Positions 8,295 through 16,175 are shown, counted from the first letter of the stretch. The stretch: 17,858 nt of DNA from an uncultured Peptococcaceae bacterium (GCA_913064925.1 CAJYBN010000033.1:1-17858); one strand, 5' to 3'. Notes: a model not told the origin generated them from the sequence alone. Made by a program: numbers and translations.

Positions 8295-8609
8295 CTACCA
8301 CTTAAGCCAGTCAAAATCATCCAAATTGACCGACAGCCTGTTACGGTAGATGGCGATGATGATGGCCAAACCTACCCCCACTTCAGCAGCGGCTACGGTG
8401 ATAACGAAAATGGAAAAAATCTGGCCGATAAAATCAGTTGGGGTAACGTATTTGCTGAAAGCCACCAGGTTTATGTTAACCGCGTTGAGCATCAGTTCGA
8501 TACAGATCAGAACGGCCACGGCGTTGCGCTTGGTCAGCACCCCGAACAGACCGATACTGAACAGGAGGGCCGACAGCACCACGTAATGGGTTAAACTAAT
8601 CGCCAGCAT
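8295..8609 (-). CDS. nuoK: Complex I membrane subunit K
   Basis: A 104-residue, three-helix subunit (the MrpC/Nqo11 homologue) of the proton-translocating membrane arm. The ATG at 8609 has an AGGAGGTG site 7 bases upstream, inside the end of nuoJ, which it overlaps by 14 bases. The two intramembrane glutamates needed for proton transfer are visible as Glu38 in LICIELMLNAVN and Glu76 in VAAAEVGVGLAI, equivalent to E. coli Glu36 and Glu72. Length and helix layout are normal for the family. Confidence 0.97.
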   Translation of the reverse strand: MLAISLTHYVVLSALLFSIGLFGVLTKRNAVAVLICIELMLNAVNINLVAFSKYVTPTDFIGQIFSIFVITVAAAEVGVGLAIIIAIYRNRLSVNLDDFDWLKW

Positions 8610-9126
8610 CGGCCTTCACCTCCTCATCCCTGGCCAGAACGATGGCGCCGATCAGGGCCACCAGCAGCAGCAAGGCGGCCACTTCAAAAGGTATGACGTA
8701 CTTGCTCATCAACAAGGCGCCAATGAACTGCACCGTACCCTCCGGCACCGCCTCCGCGGCCACCATTTCCGCCCAGGCGGTACGGCCGGCAAACACGGCG
8801 CACAAAGCCACAACCAGCGCCACCACGCCGCCGCCCGTAAAAAGCTGCCGGTTGAACAAGTTGGTGGCTTTCATGTCGGCCCGCTGGATCAGCATAATAC
8901 CGAACACCACCATGATGCAGACCGCACCGGCATAAACCAGCACCTGCACCGCGGCGATAAAGTCGGCGTCCAGCGTTAAAAACAAGCCGGCCATGGCAAT
9001 AAAGGTTAAGGCCAAAAATAGAACCGAGTGCACAATGTTGCGCGCAAACACCACCAGGGTAGCCGCTCCCAGGATGGTAAGCGCCAGACCGTAAAATGCC
9101 ACTACAGTGTATATACTGGTCTCCAT
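8596..9126 (-). CDS. nuoJ: Complex I membrane subunit J
   Basis: A 176-residue hydrophobic subunit with about five helices. The ATG at 9126 is preceded by AAGGAGGG and lies 3 bases after the nuoI stop. IAAVQVLVYAGAVCIMVVFG (about residues 57-76) is the conserved TM3 segment that, in other species, moves during coupling between the quinone site and the pump subunits. The acidic cytoplasmic tail ends RDEEVKADAGD. Its 3' end overlaps nuoK by 14 bases, suggesting translational coupling. Length and hydropathy are ordinary for NuoJ. Confidence 0.95.
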   Translation of the reverse strand: METSIYTVVAFYGLALTILGAATLVVFARNIVHSVLFLALTFIAMAGLFLTLDADFIAAVQVLVYAGAVCIMVVFGIMLIQRADMKATNLFNRQLFTGGGVVALVVALCAVFAGRTAWAEMVAAEAVPEGTVQFIGALLMSKYVIPFEVAALLLLVALIGAIVLARDEEVKADAGD

Positions 9127-9129
9127 CTG

Positions 9130-9642
9130 TTACTGACCCTCCTTACCGGGATCCTTGCCGGCGGCGGCTTCGGCGGCAGCGGGTTCGGCCTGTTTCTTGG
9201 CTTTGGCTTGCCGCTGCGGCTTTTCACCGGTTTTACCCGCCTGTTCCTCCTCCGGCTCGGCAGGCGCCTCCCGCCGCACCAGCACGAGGGGGATATCCCG
9301 GTAAAAATACTGGTTCATGTTAAAATCCTGGGAAAAATGCAACGCGTCCTTGTTGCAGGCCTCCACGCACAGCCCGCAGAACATGCAGTACTGGATATTC
9401 ATCACGTATTCTGTGAGAAACTGCTTTTTGCCCACCTTTTCCCGCTTGAGGTTGATCACCTTGTTGGGGCAGGCATTGGCGCACAAACTGCAGGCAATGC
9501 ATTTATCCACATCCAGGACAAAGCGGCCGTGAAAGCGCTCCGGAACCGGGTGTTGCTCGTCCGGGTACTGCACCGTAAACTTTTTCGTCCAAAACTCCTT
9601 CCAGGTAATCTGCAGCCCTTTAATCAACCCTTGTCCAAACAT
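9130..9642 (-). CDS. nuoI: Complex I ferredoxin-like subunit I (two 4Fe-4S clusters)
   Basis: A 170-residue peripheral-arm subunit that carries clusters N6a and N6b and passes electrons toward NuoB. The two motifs are CIACSLCANACP (Cys48, 51, 54, 58) and CMFCGLCVEACN (Cys86, 89, 92, 96); the second has Asn where Pro is usual. The ATG at 9642 has a GGGTGGTGA site and lies 4 bases after nuoH. The conserved fold ends near residue 123. Beyond it is a roughly 45-residue tail rich in Ala, Lys, Glu and Gln (PAEPEEEQAG onward), which is longer than in E. coli-type NuoI and probably disordered. In a complex without NuoG this subunit would be the likely point of entry for electrons. Confidence 0.96.
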   Translation of the reverse strand: MFGQGLIKGLQITWKEFWTKKFTVQYPDEQHPVPERFHGRFVLDVDKCIACSLCANACPNKVINLKREKVGKKQFLTEYVMNIQYCMFCGLCVEACNKDALHFSQDFNMNQYFYRDIPLVLVRREAPAEPEEEQAGKTGEKPQRQAKAKKQAEPAAAEAAAGKDPGKEGQ

Positions 9643-9646
9643 GCAA

Positions 9647-10699
9647 TCACCACCCTATCGCCTGGTAAATTTTCATCCCTACGCCGGTTATAAAGATGTT
9701 GGCCAGGGCAAGGGGCACCAGCACCTTCCAGCCGAACCCCATAAGCTGGTCCACCCTGATCCGCGGATAGGTCCAACGCAGTTGCATAACGATAAAAATT
9801 AAGGCGTACATTTTGAGGAAAAACCATATCCAAGACGGGATGAAATCCAGACCGAAGGGCGCGTGCCAACCGCCAAGAAACATGATGGTGGCCATAGCGC
9901 AGATTACCATGATGTTGGCGTACTCGGCCATGAAGAACATGGCGAAGGCCATCCCAGCGTATTCGGTGTATGGTCCGGAAATAATTTCGGATTCCCCTTC
10001 CACCAGGTCAAAGGGACAGCGGTTGGTTTCCGCCACCGCGGCGGTAAAATAAATCAGGAAAGCGATGGGCTGGGTAAATATGAACCACACGTGCTCCTGG
10101 GCAGCTATTATGTCGGACATGCGCAAGCTGCCCACGATCATGATTACGCCCAGCAAACCCAACACCAGCGGCAGCTCGTAGCTCACCATCTGGGCCACCA
10201 CGCGCATGCTGCCGATCAGGGAATACTTACTGTTGGAGGCCCAGCCGCCCATCCATAAAAACAGCGTGGACAGCGAGGTAATGGCCAGCAGGTAAAACAC
10301 TCCGATATTCATGTCGATGGCCGCCATATTTTTTCCGAAGGGAATCACGGCAAAGACCATCACCGTGGGCACGAAAATCAGCACGGGAGCAAGTAAAAAT
10401 ACCACAATATCGGCTTTTCTCGGGATGACGATCTCCTTGCAGATTAACTTACCCACATCCGCAAATGGTTGCAACAGCCCCTTGGGACCGACCCGGTTGG
10501 GGCCAATACGGGCCTGCATGTAGGCGGCAACCTTGCGCTCCATGTAAACCAACCACGCAGCGTTGAGTAGAATAAATACGAGGATAGCCACAAGCTTGAC
10601 CAGCATCACGATGGCTTCGTTTATTTCCACGGGTGTACCCAAGCCACCAAGAAGGGATCTAAGCCAGTCGGCCACACCTACAAATAAATTTTCCAACAT
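9647..10699 (-). CDS. nuoH: Complex I membrane subunit H (quinone-cavity subunit)
   Basis: A 350-residue, eight-helix subunit that joins the membrane arm to the peripheral arm and forms most of the quinone-access channel. ERKVAAYMQARIGPNRVG (54-71) and LLQPFADVGKL (75-85) are the classic first conserved block. NSKYSLIGSMRVVAQMVSYE (156-175) is the middle block. AETNRCPFDLVEGESE (223-238) is the cytoplasmic loop facing the quinone site. The ATG at 10699 has a GGGGAGAAGAGG purine stretch upstream. It follows nuoD after 29 bases, skipping nuoE, F and G. Confidence 0.97.
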   Translation of the reverse strand: MLENLFVGVADWLRSLLGGLGTPVEINEAIVMLVKLVAILVFILLNAAWLVYMERKVAAYMQARIGPNRVGPKGLLQPFADVGKLICKEIVIPRKADIVVFLLAPVLIFVPTVMVFAVIPFGKNMAAIDMNIGVFYLLAITSLSTLFLWMGGWASNSKYSLIGSMRVVAQMVSYELPLVLGLLGVIMIVGSLRMSDIIAAQEHVWFIFTQPIAFLIYFTAAVAETNRCPFDLVEGESEIISGPYTEYAGMAFAMFFMAEYANIMVICAMATIMFLGGWHAPFGLDFIPSWIWFFLKMYALIFIVMQLRWTYPRIRVDQLMGFGWKVLVPLALANIFITGVGMKIYQAIGW

Positions 10700-10728
10700 G
10701 CCTCTTCTCCCCTATGATCCCGTATTTG

Positions 10729-11832
10729 CTAACAATCCACTTCACCAAGAACAATATCGATGCTGCCTAGAATAGCAACAACGTCTGCTATAAGATAACC
10801 GCGAAGCATTTCGTCCAGGTAGCCCAGGTTAATGAACGACGGCCTCCGCACATGCACGCGGTAAGGTTTATTGCTGCCGTCGCTAACGACGTAGTACCCT
10901 ATAATCCCCTTGGCGCTTTCAATTTCATGGTAAACGTCGCCTTTGGGGGGTTTGAGCACCTTGGGCACCTTGGCCTGGACCGGCCCGCCGACCTCTTTGA
11001 TTTGCTCGATGGCTTGCTGGATGATCCTTACCGACTGCTGCATTTCCCGCACCCGGCAGTAAAAACGGTCAAAACAATCGCCGTTTTCGCCCAGGGGCAC
11101 CTCGAAATCAAACCGGTCGTAAATGCCATAGGGTCTGACCTTGCGCAGGTCGTAGTTCACCCCGCTGGCCCGCAGCACCGGGCCGCTGAGGCTGTAATTA
11201 ATGGCCGTCTCCGGTTTTAACTGCCCGACGAACTTGGTCCTGGCTTGGAATATCTCGTTACCGGTGATCAACCCGTTGTATTCCGCGATGTAATCCGGCA
11301 TGGCGTCCATGAGCTGCTTGACTTTATCCAGCCAGCCTTCGGGTGCGTCGTCCGCCACGCCGCCAATCCTGGCGTAGCTGAGGGTCATCCGCGAACCGGT
11401 CAGCTCTTCCAGCAGGTCCATTACCCTTTCCCGTTCTCGGAAACAAATGAGAAAGCCGGTAAAAGCACCGATATCCAGGGCGTAAACGCCGGTGGCCAGC
11501 AGGTGGCTGGCCAGGCGGGACAGCTCGCCCGAAATGATCCTGAGGTATTCGGCTCTTTCCGGCACCTCAATGCCCATCAGTTTTTCCACGGCCTGCACGT
11601 AACCCAGGTTCTGCAGCATAGCCGCCAAGTAGTCCATCCGGTCGGTGTACGGGATGACCTGGGTATAGGTGCGCGACTCGGCCAGCTTTTCAATACCCCG
11701 GTGCAGGTAACCGCACACCGGCTCCGCCTTGACGATTCTTTCGCCGTCCAGCGTGAGGATAATCTGAAAGACACCGTGGGTGCTGGGGTGCTGTGGGCCG
11801 AAGTTCAGAAAATATTCTTGCGTCCTTAACAT
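10729..11832 (-). CDS. nuoD: Complex I 49-kDa-type subunit D
   Basis: A 367-residue quinone-site subunit related to the large subunit of NiFe hydrogenases. The ATG at 11832 has AGAGGTG 6 bases upstream. GPQHPSTHGV (12-21) gives His19, YTDRMDY (62-68) gives Tyr68, and ALDIGAF gives Asp120; these correspond to Thermus Nqo4 His38, Tyr87 and Asp139, so the quinone-protonation chain is intact. The segment before PPKGDVYHEIESAKG is shorter than in Nqo4, consistent with a total length well below 400. The usual C-terminal ending GEVDR is GEVDC here, with a TGT codon before the TAG stop. It is a separate gene, not fused to nuoC as in E. coli. Confidence 0.96.
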   Translation of the reverse strand: MLRTQEYFLNFGPQHPSTHGVFQIILTLDGERIVKAEPVCGYLHRGIEKLAESRTYTQVIPYTDRMDYLAAMLQNLGYVQAVEKLMGIEVPERAEYLRIISGELSRLASHLLATGVYALDIGAFTGFLICFRERERVMDLLEELTGSRMTLSYARIGGVADDAPEGWLDKVKQLMDAMPDYIAEYNGLITGNEIFQARTKFVGQLKPETAINYSLSGPVLRASGVNYDLRKVRPYGIYDRFDFEVPLGENGDCFDRFYCRVREMQQSVRIIQQAIEQIKEVGGPVQAKVPKVLKPPKGDVYHEIESAKGIIGYYVVSDGSNKPYRVHVRRPSFINLGYLDEMLRGYLIADVVAILGSIDIVLGEVDC

Positions 11833-11863
11833 TGGCTACACCTCTTATAATCCCTGTAATAGG

Positions 11864-12310
11864 TTACTCCCTGCCGCCTTCCCACTGGAAGTCTTTACGC
11901 AACGGGTGCCCTTCGAAATTGGGGTCCAGCAGGATGCGCTTCAGGTTGGGATGGCCGGTAAACACGATCCCCATGAGGTCGTACACTTTCCTTTCCTGCC
12001 AGTTGGCTCCGCCCCAGATGGGAAACACCGAAGGCAATTCGGGTTTCTCCCGGCTGACGCTGGTTTTGACCATCAGTGAGTAGCCCTTTACAATGGAGTT
12101 AATATTGTATACAACTTCGAACTTGTTTTCTTCCGGGTAGTCAACCGCCGTGAGGTTGGTCAAAAAGTCCAGCGCGTAATTATCCTTCAGTTCCTGCATA
12201 AATTCCAGCAATTTGTCGACGGGAACGATCACAGTCTTTTGTTCATTAACTTCAATAAACGGAAACTTGCCCCTAAGCTCCTCCACCAACGCAGTGACTT
12301 TATCTTCCAT
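11864..12310 (-). CDS. nuoC: Complex I 30-kDa-type subunit C
   Basis: A 148-residue peripheral-arm subunit that packs against NuoD. I use the ATG at 12310, two bases after the nuoB stop, with AAGGTGGTG upstream; a longer reading from 12535 would overlap almost half of nuoB and has non-family sequence. LTNLTAVDYPEENKFEVVY (about 54-72) and ANWQERKVYDLMGIVFTGHP (around 104-123) with FEGHPLRKDF near the end form the complex I 30-kDa signature. The protein is short because it lacks the extensions of the fused NuoCD. Confidence 0.95.
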   Translation of the reverse strand: MEDKVTALVEELRGKFPFIEVNEQKTVIVPVDKLLEFMQELKDNYALDFLTNLTAVDYPEENKFEVVYNINSIVKGYSLMVKTSVSREKPELPSVFPIWGGANWQERKVYDLMGIVFTGHPNLKRILLDPNFEGHPLRKDFQWEGGRE

Positions 12311-12312
12311 GT

Positions 12313-12882
12313 TTAACGGGTCACCACCTTGCGCTTCTCCAGGATCTTGTCCTTCAGCATTAAAAAGCCTTCCAGCACCGCGTCGGGCCTGGGCGGGCAA
12401 CCCGGCACGTAAACATCCACGGGTACCAGCTTGTTGGCGCCCGGCACCACGTAATATGAATCTACAAAGGGACCACCGGATATGGCGCAGCTGCCCACTG
12501 CGATGCACCATTTCGGCTCGGCCATCTGTTCCCACAAGCGCAAAACAAAGGGCGCGGCCTTTTTGGTGATGGTACCGGCCACCACCATGACATCGGCCTG
12601 GCGAGGTGTACTGCGCATAACCTCGTAACCGAAACGCGACAGGTCATAGCGCGGGCCGTTGGCCCCCATCAGGGCCTCAATGGCACAACAGGCCAAACCG
12701 AACCCCAGCGGCCAAATGGAATGAGCCCTGGCCAAATTCAATATTTTTTCCAGGGGCGAAAGGGAAATTACCCTTTTCATCTGATACAAGTTGTGGTAGT
12801 CGGGGTTCGGACCGAAGTACTCGGGAGCCCAAATCCCGCTGCTGACTTTCTCAATCTGCCTGCTTTCCTTGTTTACTTCCAT
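12313..12882 (-). CDS. nuoB: Complex I PSST-type subunit B (cluster N2)
   Basis: A 189-residue subunit carrying the terminal 4Fe-4S cluster N2, which hands electrons to quinone. The start is the ATG at 12882, because AAGGAAGGTG lies 7 bases before it; a GTG at 12912 would add ten residues. Ligands are Cys65 and Cys66 in GLACCAIEAL, Cys132 in VGSCAISGG, and Cys162 in VPGCPPRPDAV, matching E. coli Cys63, 64, 129 and 158. STPRQADVMVVAGTITKK (91-108) is the other conserved block. It overlaps the end of nuoA by 10 bases. Confidence 0.97.
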   Translation of the reverse strand: MEVNKESRQIEKVSSGIWAPEYFGPNPDYHNLYQMKRVISLSPLEKILNLARAHSIWPLGFGLACCAIEALMGANGPRYDLSRFGYEVMRSTPRQADVMVVAGTITKKAAPFVLRLWEQMAEPKWCIAVGSCAISGGPFVDSYYVVPGANKLVPVDVYVPGCPPRPDAVLEGFLMLKDKILEKRKVVTR

Positions 12883-13226
12883 TCCAACGCACCTTCCTTC
12901 CAGGCGTACCACAAGCCCACAATCAAAATGAAAATAAAGATAATCATTTCAATGAACGCAAATAATCCCAGGCTCTGGAATTTTACCGCCCAGGGATATA
13001 AATAAATGGTTTCCACGTCAAATATGACGAAGAGCAACGCGTAAAGGAAATAGCTGGTGCGGAACTGCACCCACGTGGGTCCCCGGGTCGGCAAGCCGCA
13101 TTCGTATTCCTCCAGCTTGGCTGGGTTTTGCCGCCTGGGATGAATAAGGAATGAAGTTACGATACCACCGGCCCCAAAGATAAGCGCCACTACCAGGAAA
13201 ATAAATACGCCCGCCCAATCCGACAC
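12873..13226 (-). CDS. nuoA: Complex I membrane subunit A
   Basis: A three-helix subunit, 117 residues from the GTG at 13226. GGGGGGAGGT lies just before this codon with rather tight spacing (about 4 bases). A GTG at 13262 would add twelve residues that are simply the translated ribosome binding site (GKGGG), so I reject it. EEYECGLPT (39-47) is the TM1-2 loop with the conserved Cys43 that contacts the quinone region. FALLFVIFDVE-type sequence (LLFVIFDVETIYLYPW) in TM2-3 carries the conserved Asp and Glu. It is the first gene of the 11-gene nuo operon. The 112 bases between it and rnhB hold no convincing promoter or terminator, so some transcription may come from upstream. Confidence 0.94.
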   Translation of the reverse strand: MSDWAGVFIFLVVALIFGAGGIVTSFLIHPRRQNPAKLEEYECGLPTRGPTWVQFRTSYFLYALLFVIFDVETIYLYPWAVKFQSLGLFAFIEMIIFIFILIVGLWYAWKEGALEWK

Positions 13227-13338
13227 TTTACCTCCCCCCTTTCCCGTAAAAATAACTAGCACATATAATTAACCGGGGAGCAAACGAAAACCAACCATTG
13301 TGAATTTCGTAACTCCCTGGCGTAAAATAAGTTCTCTG

Positions 13339-14121
13339 TTATTTCATTAATTGTTTAACGGGCATAAAACTGCACCGGTGCACGGGAGACGGTCCAAAGG
13401 CCGCCAGGCTGGCCAGGTGCGATGCAGTACCGTAGCCCTTGTGGCGGTCAAACCCGTACTGAGGGTATAAGACATGCAAAACATTCATTAGCCTGTCCCT
13501 GGTTTCCTTAGCTACCACCGAAGCCGCGGCTATGGACGGGCACAGCCCGTCGCCGCCAACTACCGCTTTTTGTTCCGCTTCGACACCCGGCAGGGTGAAC
13601 TTGCCGTCCACCAGTACAAGATCGGGCTCCAGGCGCAGGTTGCGCAGGGCACGCTCCATGGCCAGCATGGCCGCATGGTGTATGTTGTAACTATCTATTT
13701 CGGCCACGGTGGCCATGCCCACCGACCAGTCCAGCGCCCGCCTCTTAATGGCGGCGCTGAGCGCCTCACGCCTGGCCGGGCTCATTTTTTTGGAATCGTC
13801 CAGTTCCTCGCAAAAAAAATCTTCGGGCAATATCACGGCCGCCGCTACCACCGGTCCCGCCAGCGGCCCGCGGCCTGCCTCGTCCACACCCGATACCAGG
13901 TGGTGGTGCGGTTCCCGGAGGCCCAATTCAAAGGCCCGCATGTTTGCCGCGCGCCGCCGGCGGGCTTCCCGCTTTTGCCGGGCAAGCAAACAGCGCCGCA
14001 GCAGCGCCCGCACTGCCGACCTGGTGTCGGCCTCCATGGCCGCCAACAGTTCTTCAGGTAGTTCCGGGGCCCGGTCCACCAGCTCTTTGATCCGGTCAAC
14101 AGACAAGGAACTAATATCCAC
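13339..14121 (-). CDS. rnhB: Ribonuclease HII
   Basis: A 260-residue RNase HII that removes RNA from RNA/DNA hybrids and misincorporated ribonucleotides. The start is the GTG at 14121, with GGAG 7 bases upstream. This gives an N-terminal helical domain and a total length matching B. subtilis RnhB (255); a GTG at 14187 would add 22 poorly matching residues. VDEAGRGPLAGPVVAAAVIL (79-98) carries catalytic Asp80 and Glu81, DDSKKMS follows, LVDGKF holds Asp172, and AKETRDRL holds Asp209. FDRHKGYGTASHLASLAAFG and the C-terminal HRCSFMPV are typical. It lies downstream of rbgA, as in B. subtilis. Confidence 0.96.
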   Translation of the reverse strand: MDISSLSVDRIKELVDRAPELPEELLAAMEADTRSAVRALLRRCLLARQKREARRRRAANMRAFELGLREPHHHLVSGVDEAGRGPLAGPVVAAAVILPEDFFCEELDDSKKMSPARREALSAAIKRRALDWSVGMATVAEIDSYNIHHAAMLAMERALRNLRLEPDLVLVDGKFTLPGVEAEQKAVVGGDGLCPSIAAASVVAKETRDRLMNVLHVLYPQYGFDRHKGYGTASHLASLAAFGPSPVHRCSFMPVKQLMK

Positions 14122-14213
14122 AGCAGTACTCCGAAGAAAAGCTAAGCAATTATTTTTTTCGCGGTTTACGTATAAATCCCTGCCCACCGCAAAATATTTT
14201 TCGGGTTTTTTAC

Positions 14214-15062
14214 TTACTGTTCAGGGAAATCAAGGGTATACCCCCCCAATCTCCCCTCGCGGAAATCCTTAAGAATCACCACGGAGGTCCTGTGCATGTC
14301 TACCTGACCGCCGGCAGTAATAAAGCCCCTTTGCCGGCCTACCAGTTCCACAACCTCCCACGGCGTTAAAGGTGTTCCCGCCAATCCGTAATGCCTGGCC
14401 AGCACGCCGGGGGCTGCTTCAGCCAGCCACTGCACCAGTTTCAGGCACAGGTTTTCCGGCTCATAAATCTGCTCCTTGACGGCACCAGTAACCGCCAGCT
14501 TAAAAGCCACTTCCGGGTCCGCGAATTTGGGCCAAAGAATGCCCGGCGTGTCCAAAAGTTCCAGGCCGCGGCCCAGCCTGATCCACTGCTCGCCCCTGGT
14601 CACCCCCGGCCTGTTTTCCGTGCGGGCCACCTTTTTCCCAGCCAGCCGGTTGATAAGCATGGATTTACCAACATTAGGCACTCCCACCACCATGCAGCGG
14701 GCCGGCCGGGCACGCCTGCCCCTGGAGACGTATCTGGCGATGGCCGGCCTGGCCTGCTGTTCAGTTAACTGCACCAGCCGCTTGATACCCTTACCCCGCC
14801 TGGCGTCCACAGCAGCGGCCGCGTGGCCGTCGCGCCGGAAGAGTTCCAGCCAGGCCCGCGTCGCTTCGGGATCGGCGAGGTCGGCCTTATTCAGCGCCAC
14901 CACCCTGGGTTTGGCGCGTAAAATTTCGTTAATGTCGGGATTCCTGCTGCTGGCCGGAATGCGGGCGTCCAGCAACTCGATGACCACATCCACCAACCCG
15001 AGGCTTTGCTGCACCTGCCGGCGCGCCTTGGCCATGTGCCCCGGGTACCACTGAATATCCAT
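14214..15062 (-). CDS. rbgA: Ribosome biogenesis GTPase RbgA (YlqF)
   Basis: A 282-residue circularly permuted GTPase, exactly the length of B. subtilis RbgA, needed for late 50S subunit assembly. The ATG at 15062 gives the family N-terminus MDIQWYPGHMAKARRQ with the conserved His9; upstream starts near 15098 and 15128 would add non-family residues. The G motifs appear in permuted order: NKAD (58-61), then GVPNVGKS (127-134), RPGVT (151-155), and DTPG (171-174). The residue after the P-loop Ser is Met135 where Thr is common. DTPGILWPKF and the C-terminal RNA-binding domain are well conserved. GGTG precedes the start by 6 bases. Confidence 0.95.
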   Translation of the reverse strand: MDIQWYPGHMAKARRQVQQSLGLVDVVIELLDARIPASSRNPDINEILRAKPRVVALNKADLADPEATRAWLELFRRDGHAAAAVDARRGKGIKRLVQLTEQQARPAIARYVSRGRRARPARCMVVGVPNVGKSMLINRLAGKKVARTENRPGVTRGEQWIRLGRGLELLDTPGILWPKFADPEVAFKLAVTGAVKEQIYEPENLCLKLVQWLAEAAPGVLARHYGLAGTPLTPWEVVELVGRQRGFITAGGQVDMHRTSVVILKDFREGRLGGYTLDFPEQ

Positions 15063-15137
15063 ATGCTTCACCGGTTTTGCCTTTAAAGTTATACGCATTA
15101 TATGCATTAACGTATTATTGCCTACCAAGCCGGTTTT

Positions 15138-15692
15138 TTATAACAACCTAATGCGGTCAAGGGGCCAATAAATAATTATCGCTTTGCCGATGATGTTCTC
15201 TTCGGGCATGGCCCCCCAAACCCTGCTGTCGTCGCTGTTGTTGCGGTTGTCTCCCAGCATGAAGTAAGTGCCCGGCGGCACTTTTACCGGCCCGAAATCT
15301 TCAAACCGCAGCCCGGGGGGCAGGTAATCCTCCTGCACGGGCCGGCCGTCGATATACAAGCGGCTGTCTCGTATGGCTACCGTTTCACCGCCCTTGGCGA
15401 TGATACGTTTCACGAAGTCTCGCTTGGGATCCAGGGGAAACTTAAAAACTATAATGTCACCCCGCTGCGGTTCTTGGAAATAATAAGATATCTTACTAAC
15501 TATGATGCGGTCCCCGATGTGTAACGTGGGCTCCATGGAACCGGAAGGAATATAAAAAGGTTGGAAAATAAACATCCTGATAATTACCGCCAGCAAAACG
15601 GCCACCGCCACGGATTCCAGCAATTCCATGACGGCCGACTTGCCCTTCTTGCCATATCTTTCCGCCGGCCGGTCTTGCCCCGCCTGATCCAT
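15138..15692 (-). CDS. lepB: Signal peptidase I
   Basis: A 184-residue type I signal peptidase with a single N-terminal membrane anchor (about residues 24-44). The ATG at 15692 follows a GAGGGGAT site. Catalytic Ser52 lies in YIPSGSMEPTL and catalytic Lys95 in RDFVKRIIAKGGE; GDIIVFKFP (78-86) and MLGDNRNNSDDSR form the remaining conserved boxes. Size and architecture match the Gram-positive SipS type. It removes signal peptides from secreted proteins outside the membrane. It stands 66 bases after rplS, separated by a terminator-like hairpin, as in the common rplS-lepB-ylqF-rnhB order. Confidence 0.96.
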   Translation of the reverse strand: MDQAGQDRPAERYGKKGKSAVMELLESVAVAVLLAVIIRMFIFQPFYIPSGSMEPTLHIGDRIIVSKISYYFQEPQRGDIIVFKFPLDPKRDFVKRIIAKGGETVAIRDSRLYIDGRPVQEDYLPPGLRFEDFGPVKVPPGTYFMLGDNRNNSDDSRVWGAMPEENIIGKAIIIYWPLDRIRLL

Positions 15693-15721
15693 ACTTATCC
15701 CCTCGGTTTAGTTTCTGTATT

Positions 15722-15752
15722 GAAAAAGGGACTGTCTCTGGCAGCAGTCCCT
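15722..15752 (-). terminator. Rho-independent terminator between rplS and lepB
   Basis: Read on the minus strand, AGGGACTG (15752-15745) pairs perfectly with CAGTCCCT (15734-15727) around a 10-base loop and is followed by a run of Ts (15727-15723). It begins 6 bases after the rplS stop and ends about 30 bases before the lepB start. There is no room for an obvious promoter behind it, so lepB is probably fed by partial read-through. Confidence 0.8.
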
Positions 15753-15758
15753 GAAAGT

Positions 15759-16100
15759 TTAACGTTTGGTGGCAATGCGTGCAGCCTTGCCGCGCAGCTT
15801 GCGCAGGTAATACAACCTGGCCCTGCGGACTCGCCCGCGCTTAACCACCTCAATTTTATCAATACGCGGCGAATGCAGGGGGAACGTCCTTTCCACCCCC
15901 ACGCCATAAGAAACACGGCGCACGGTGAAGGTTTCGCCCAGCCCGCCGCCACGACGCCTGATAACCACGCCTTCAAAGGCTTGAATGCGTTCCCGGTTGC
16001 CCTCCACCACTTTGACGTGAACCCTGACGGTGTCACCGGGACGAAATTCAGGAATATCTTCCTTGAATTGACCATTTTCCACGGCACGTATCAAATCCAT
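15759..16100 (-). CDS. rplS: 50S ribosomal protein L19
   Basis: A 113-residue L19, the usual length. The start is the ATG at 16100, with a full AAGGAGGT site 7 bases upstream; an ATG at 16136 would add twelve residues encoded by the leader. FRPGDTVRVHVKVVEGNRER (about residues 19-38), FEGVVIRRRGGG, GVGVERTFPLHSPRID and RRARLYYLRKLRGKAARI are all standard L19 blocks. L19 sits at the 30S-50S interface. It is preceded by its own promoter and followed by a terminator. Confidence 0.98.
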   Translation of the reverse strand: MDLIRAVENGQFKEDIPEFRPGDTVRVHVKVVEGNRERIQAFEGVVIRRRGGGLGETFTVRRVSYGVGVERTFPLHSPRIDKIEVVKRGRVRRARLYYLRKLRGKAARIATKR

Positions 16101-16175
16101 GTATGTAACCTCCTTCCCCGGGACGTTCATGCCCACTTGCTGGGGACAGCGGACCGTCCGTAATCAACAAGCAAA

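Noticed and set aside
12311..12535. N-terminal extension of nuoC to a start at 12535
   Set aside because: It would overlap nuoB by over 200 bases and adds Arg/Gly-rich non-family sequence; the ATG at 12310 has proper context.
13227..13338. Possible promoter or terminator between rnhB and nuoA
   Set aside because: AT-rich stretches such as TTATAT and TAATTA occur, but no pair of boxes with 16 to 18 base spacing and no stable hairpin with a T-run could be found.
15097..15102. A TATAAT on the minus strand upstream of rbgA
   Set aside because: The nearest -35-like TTGGTA is 20 bases away and the TG of an extended -10 is misplaced by one base, so I do not call a promoter.
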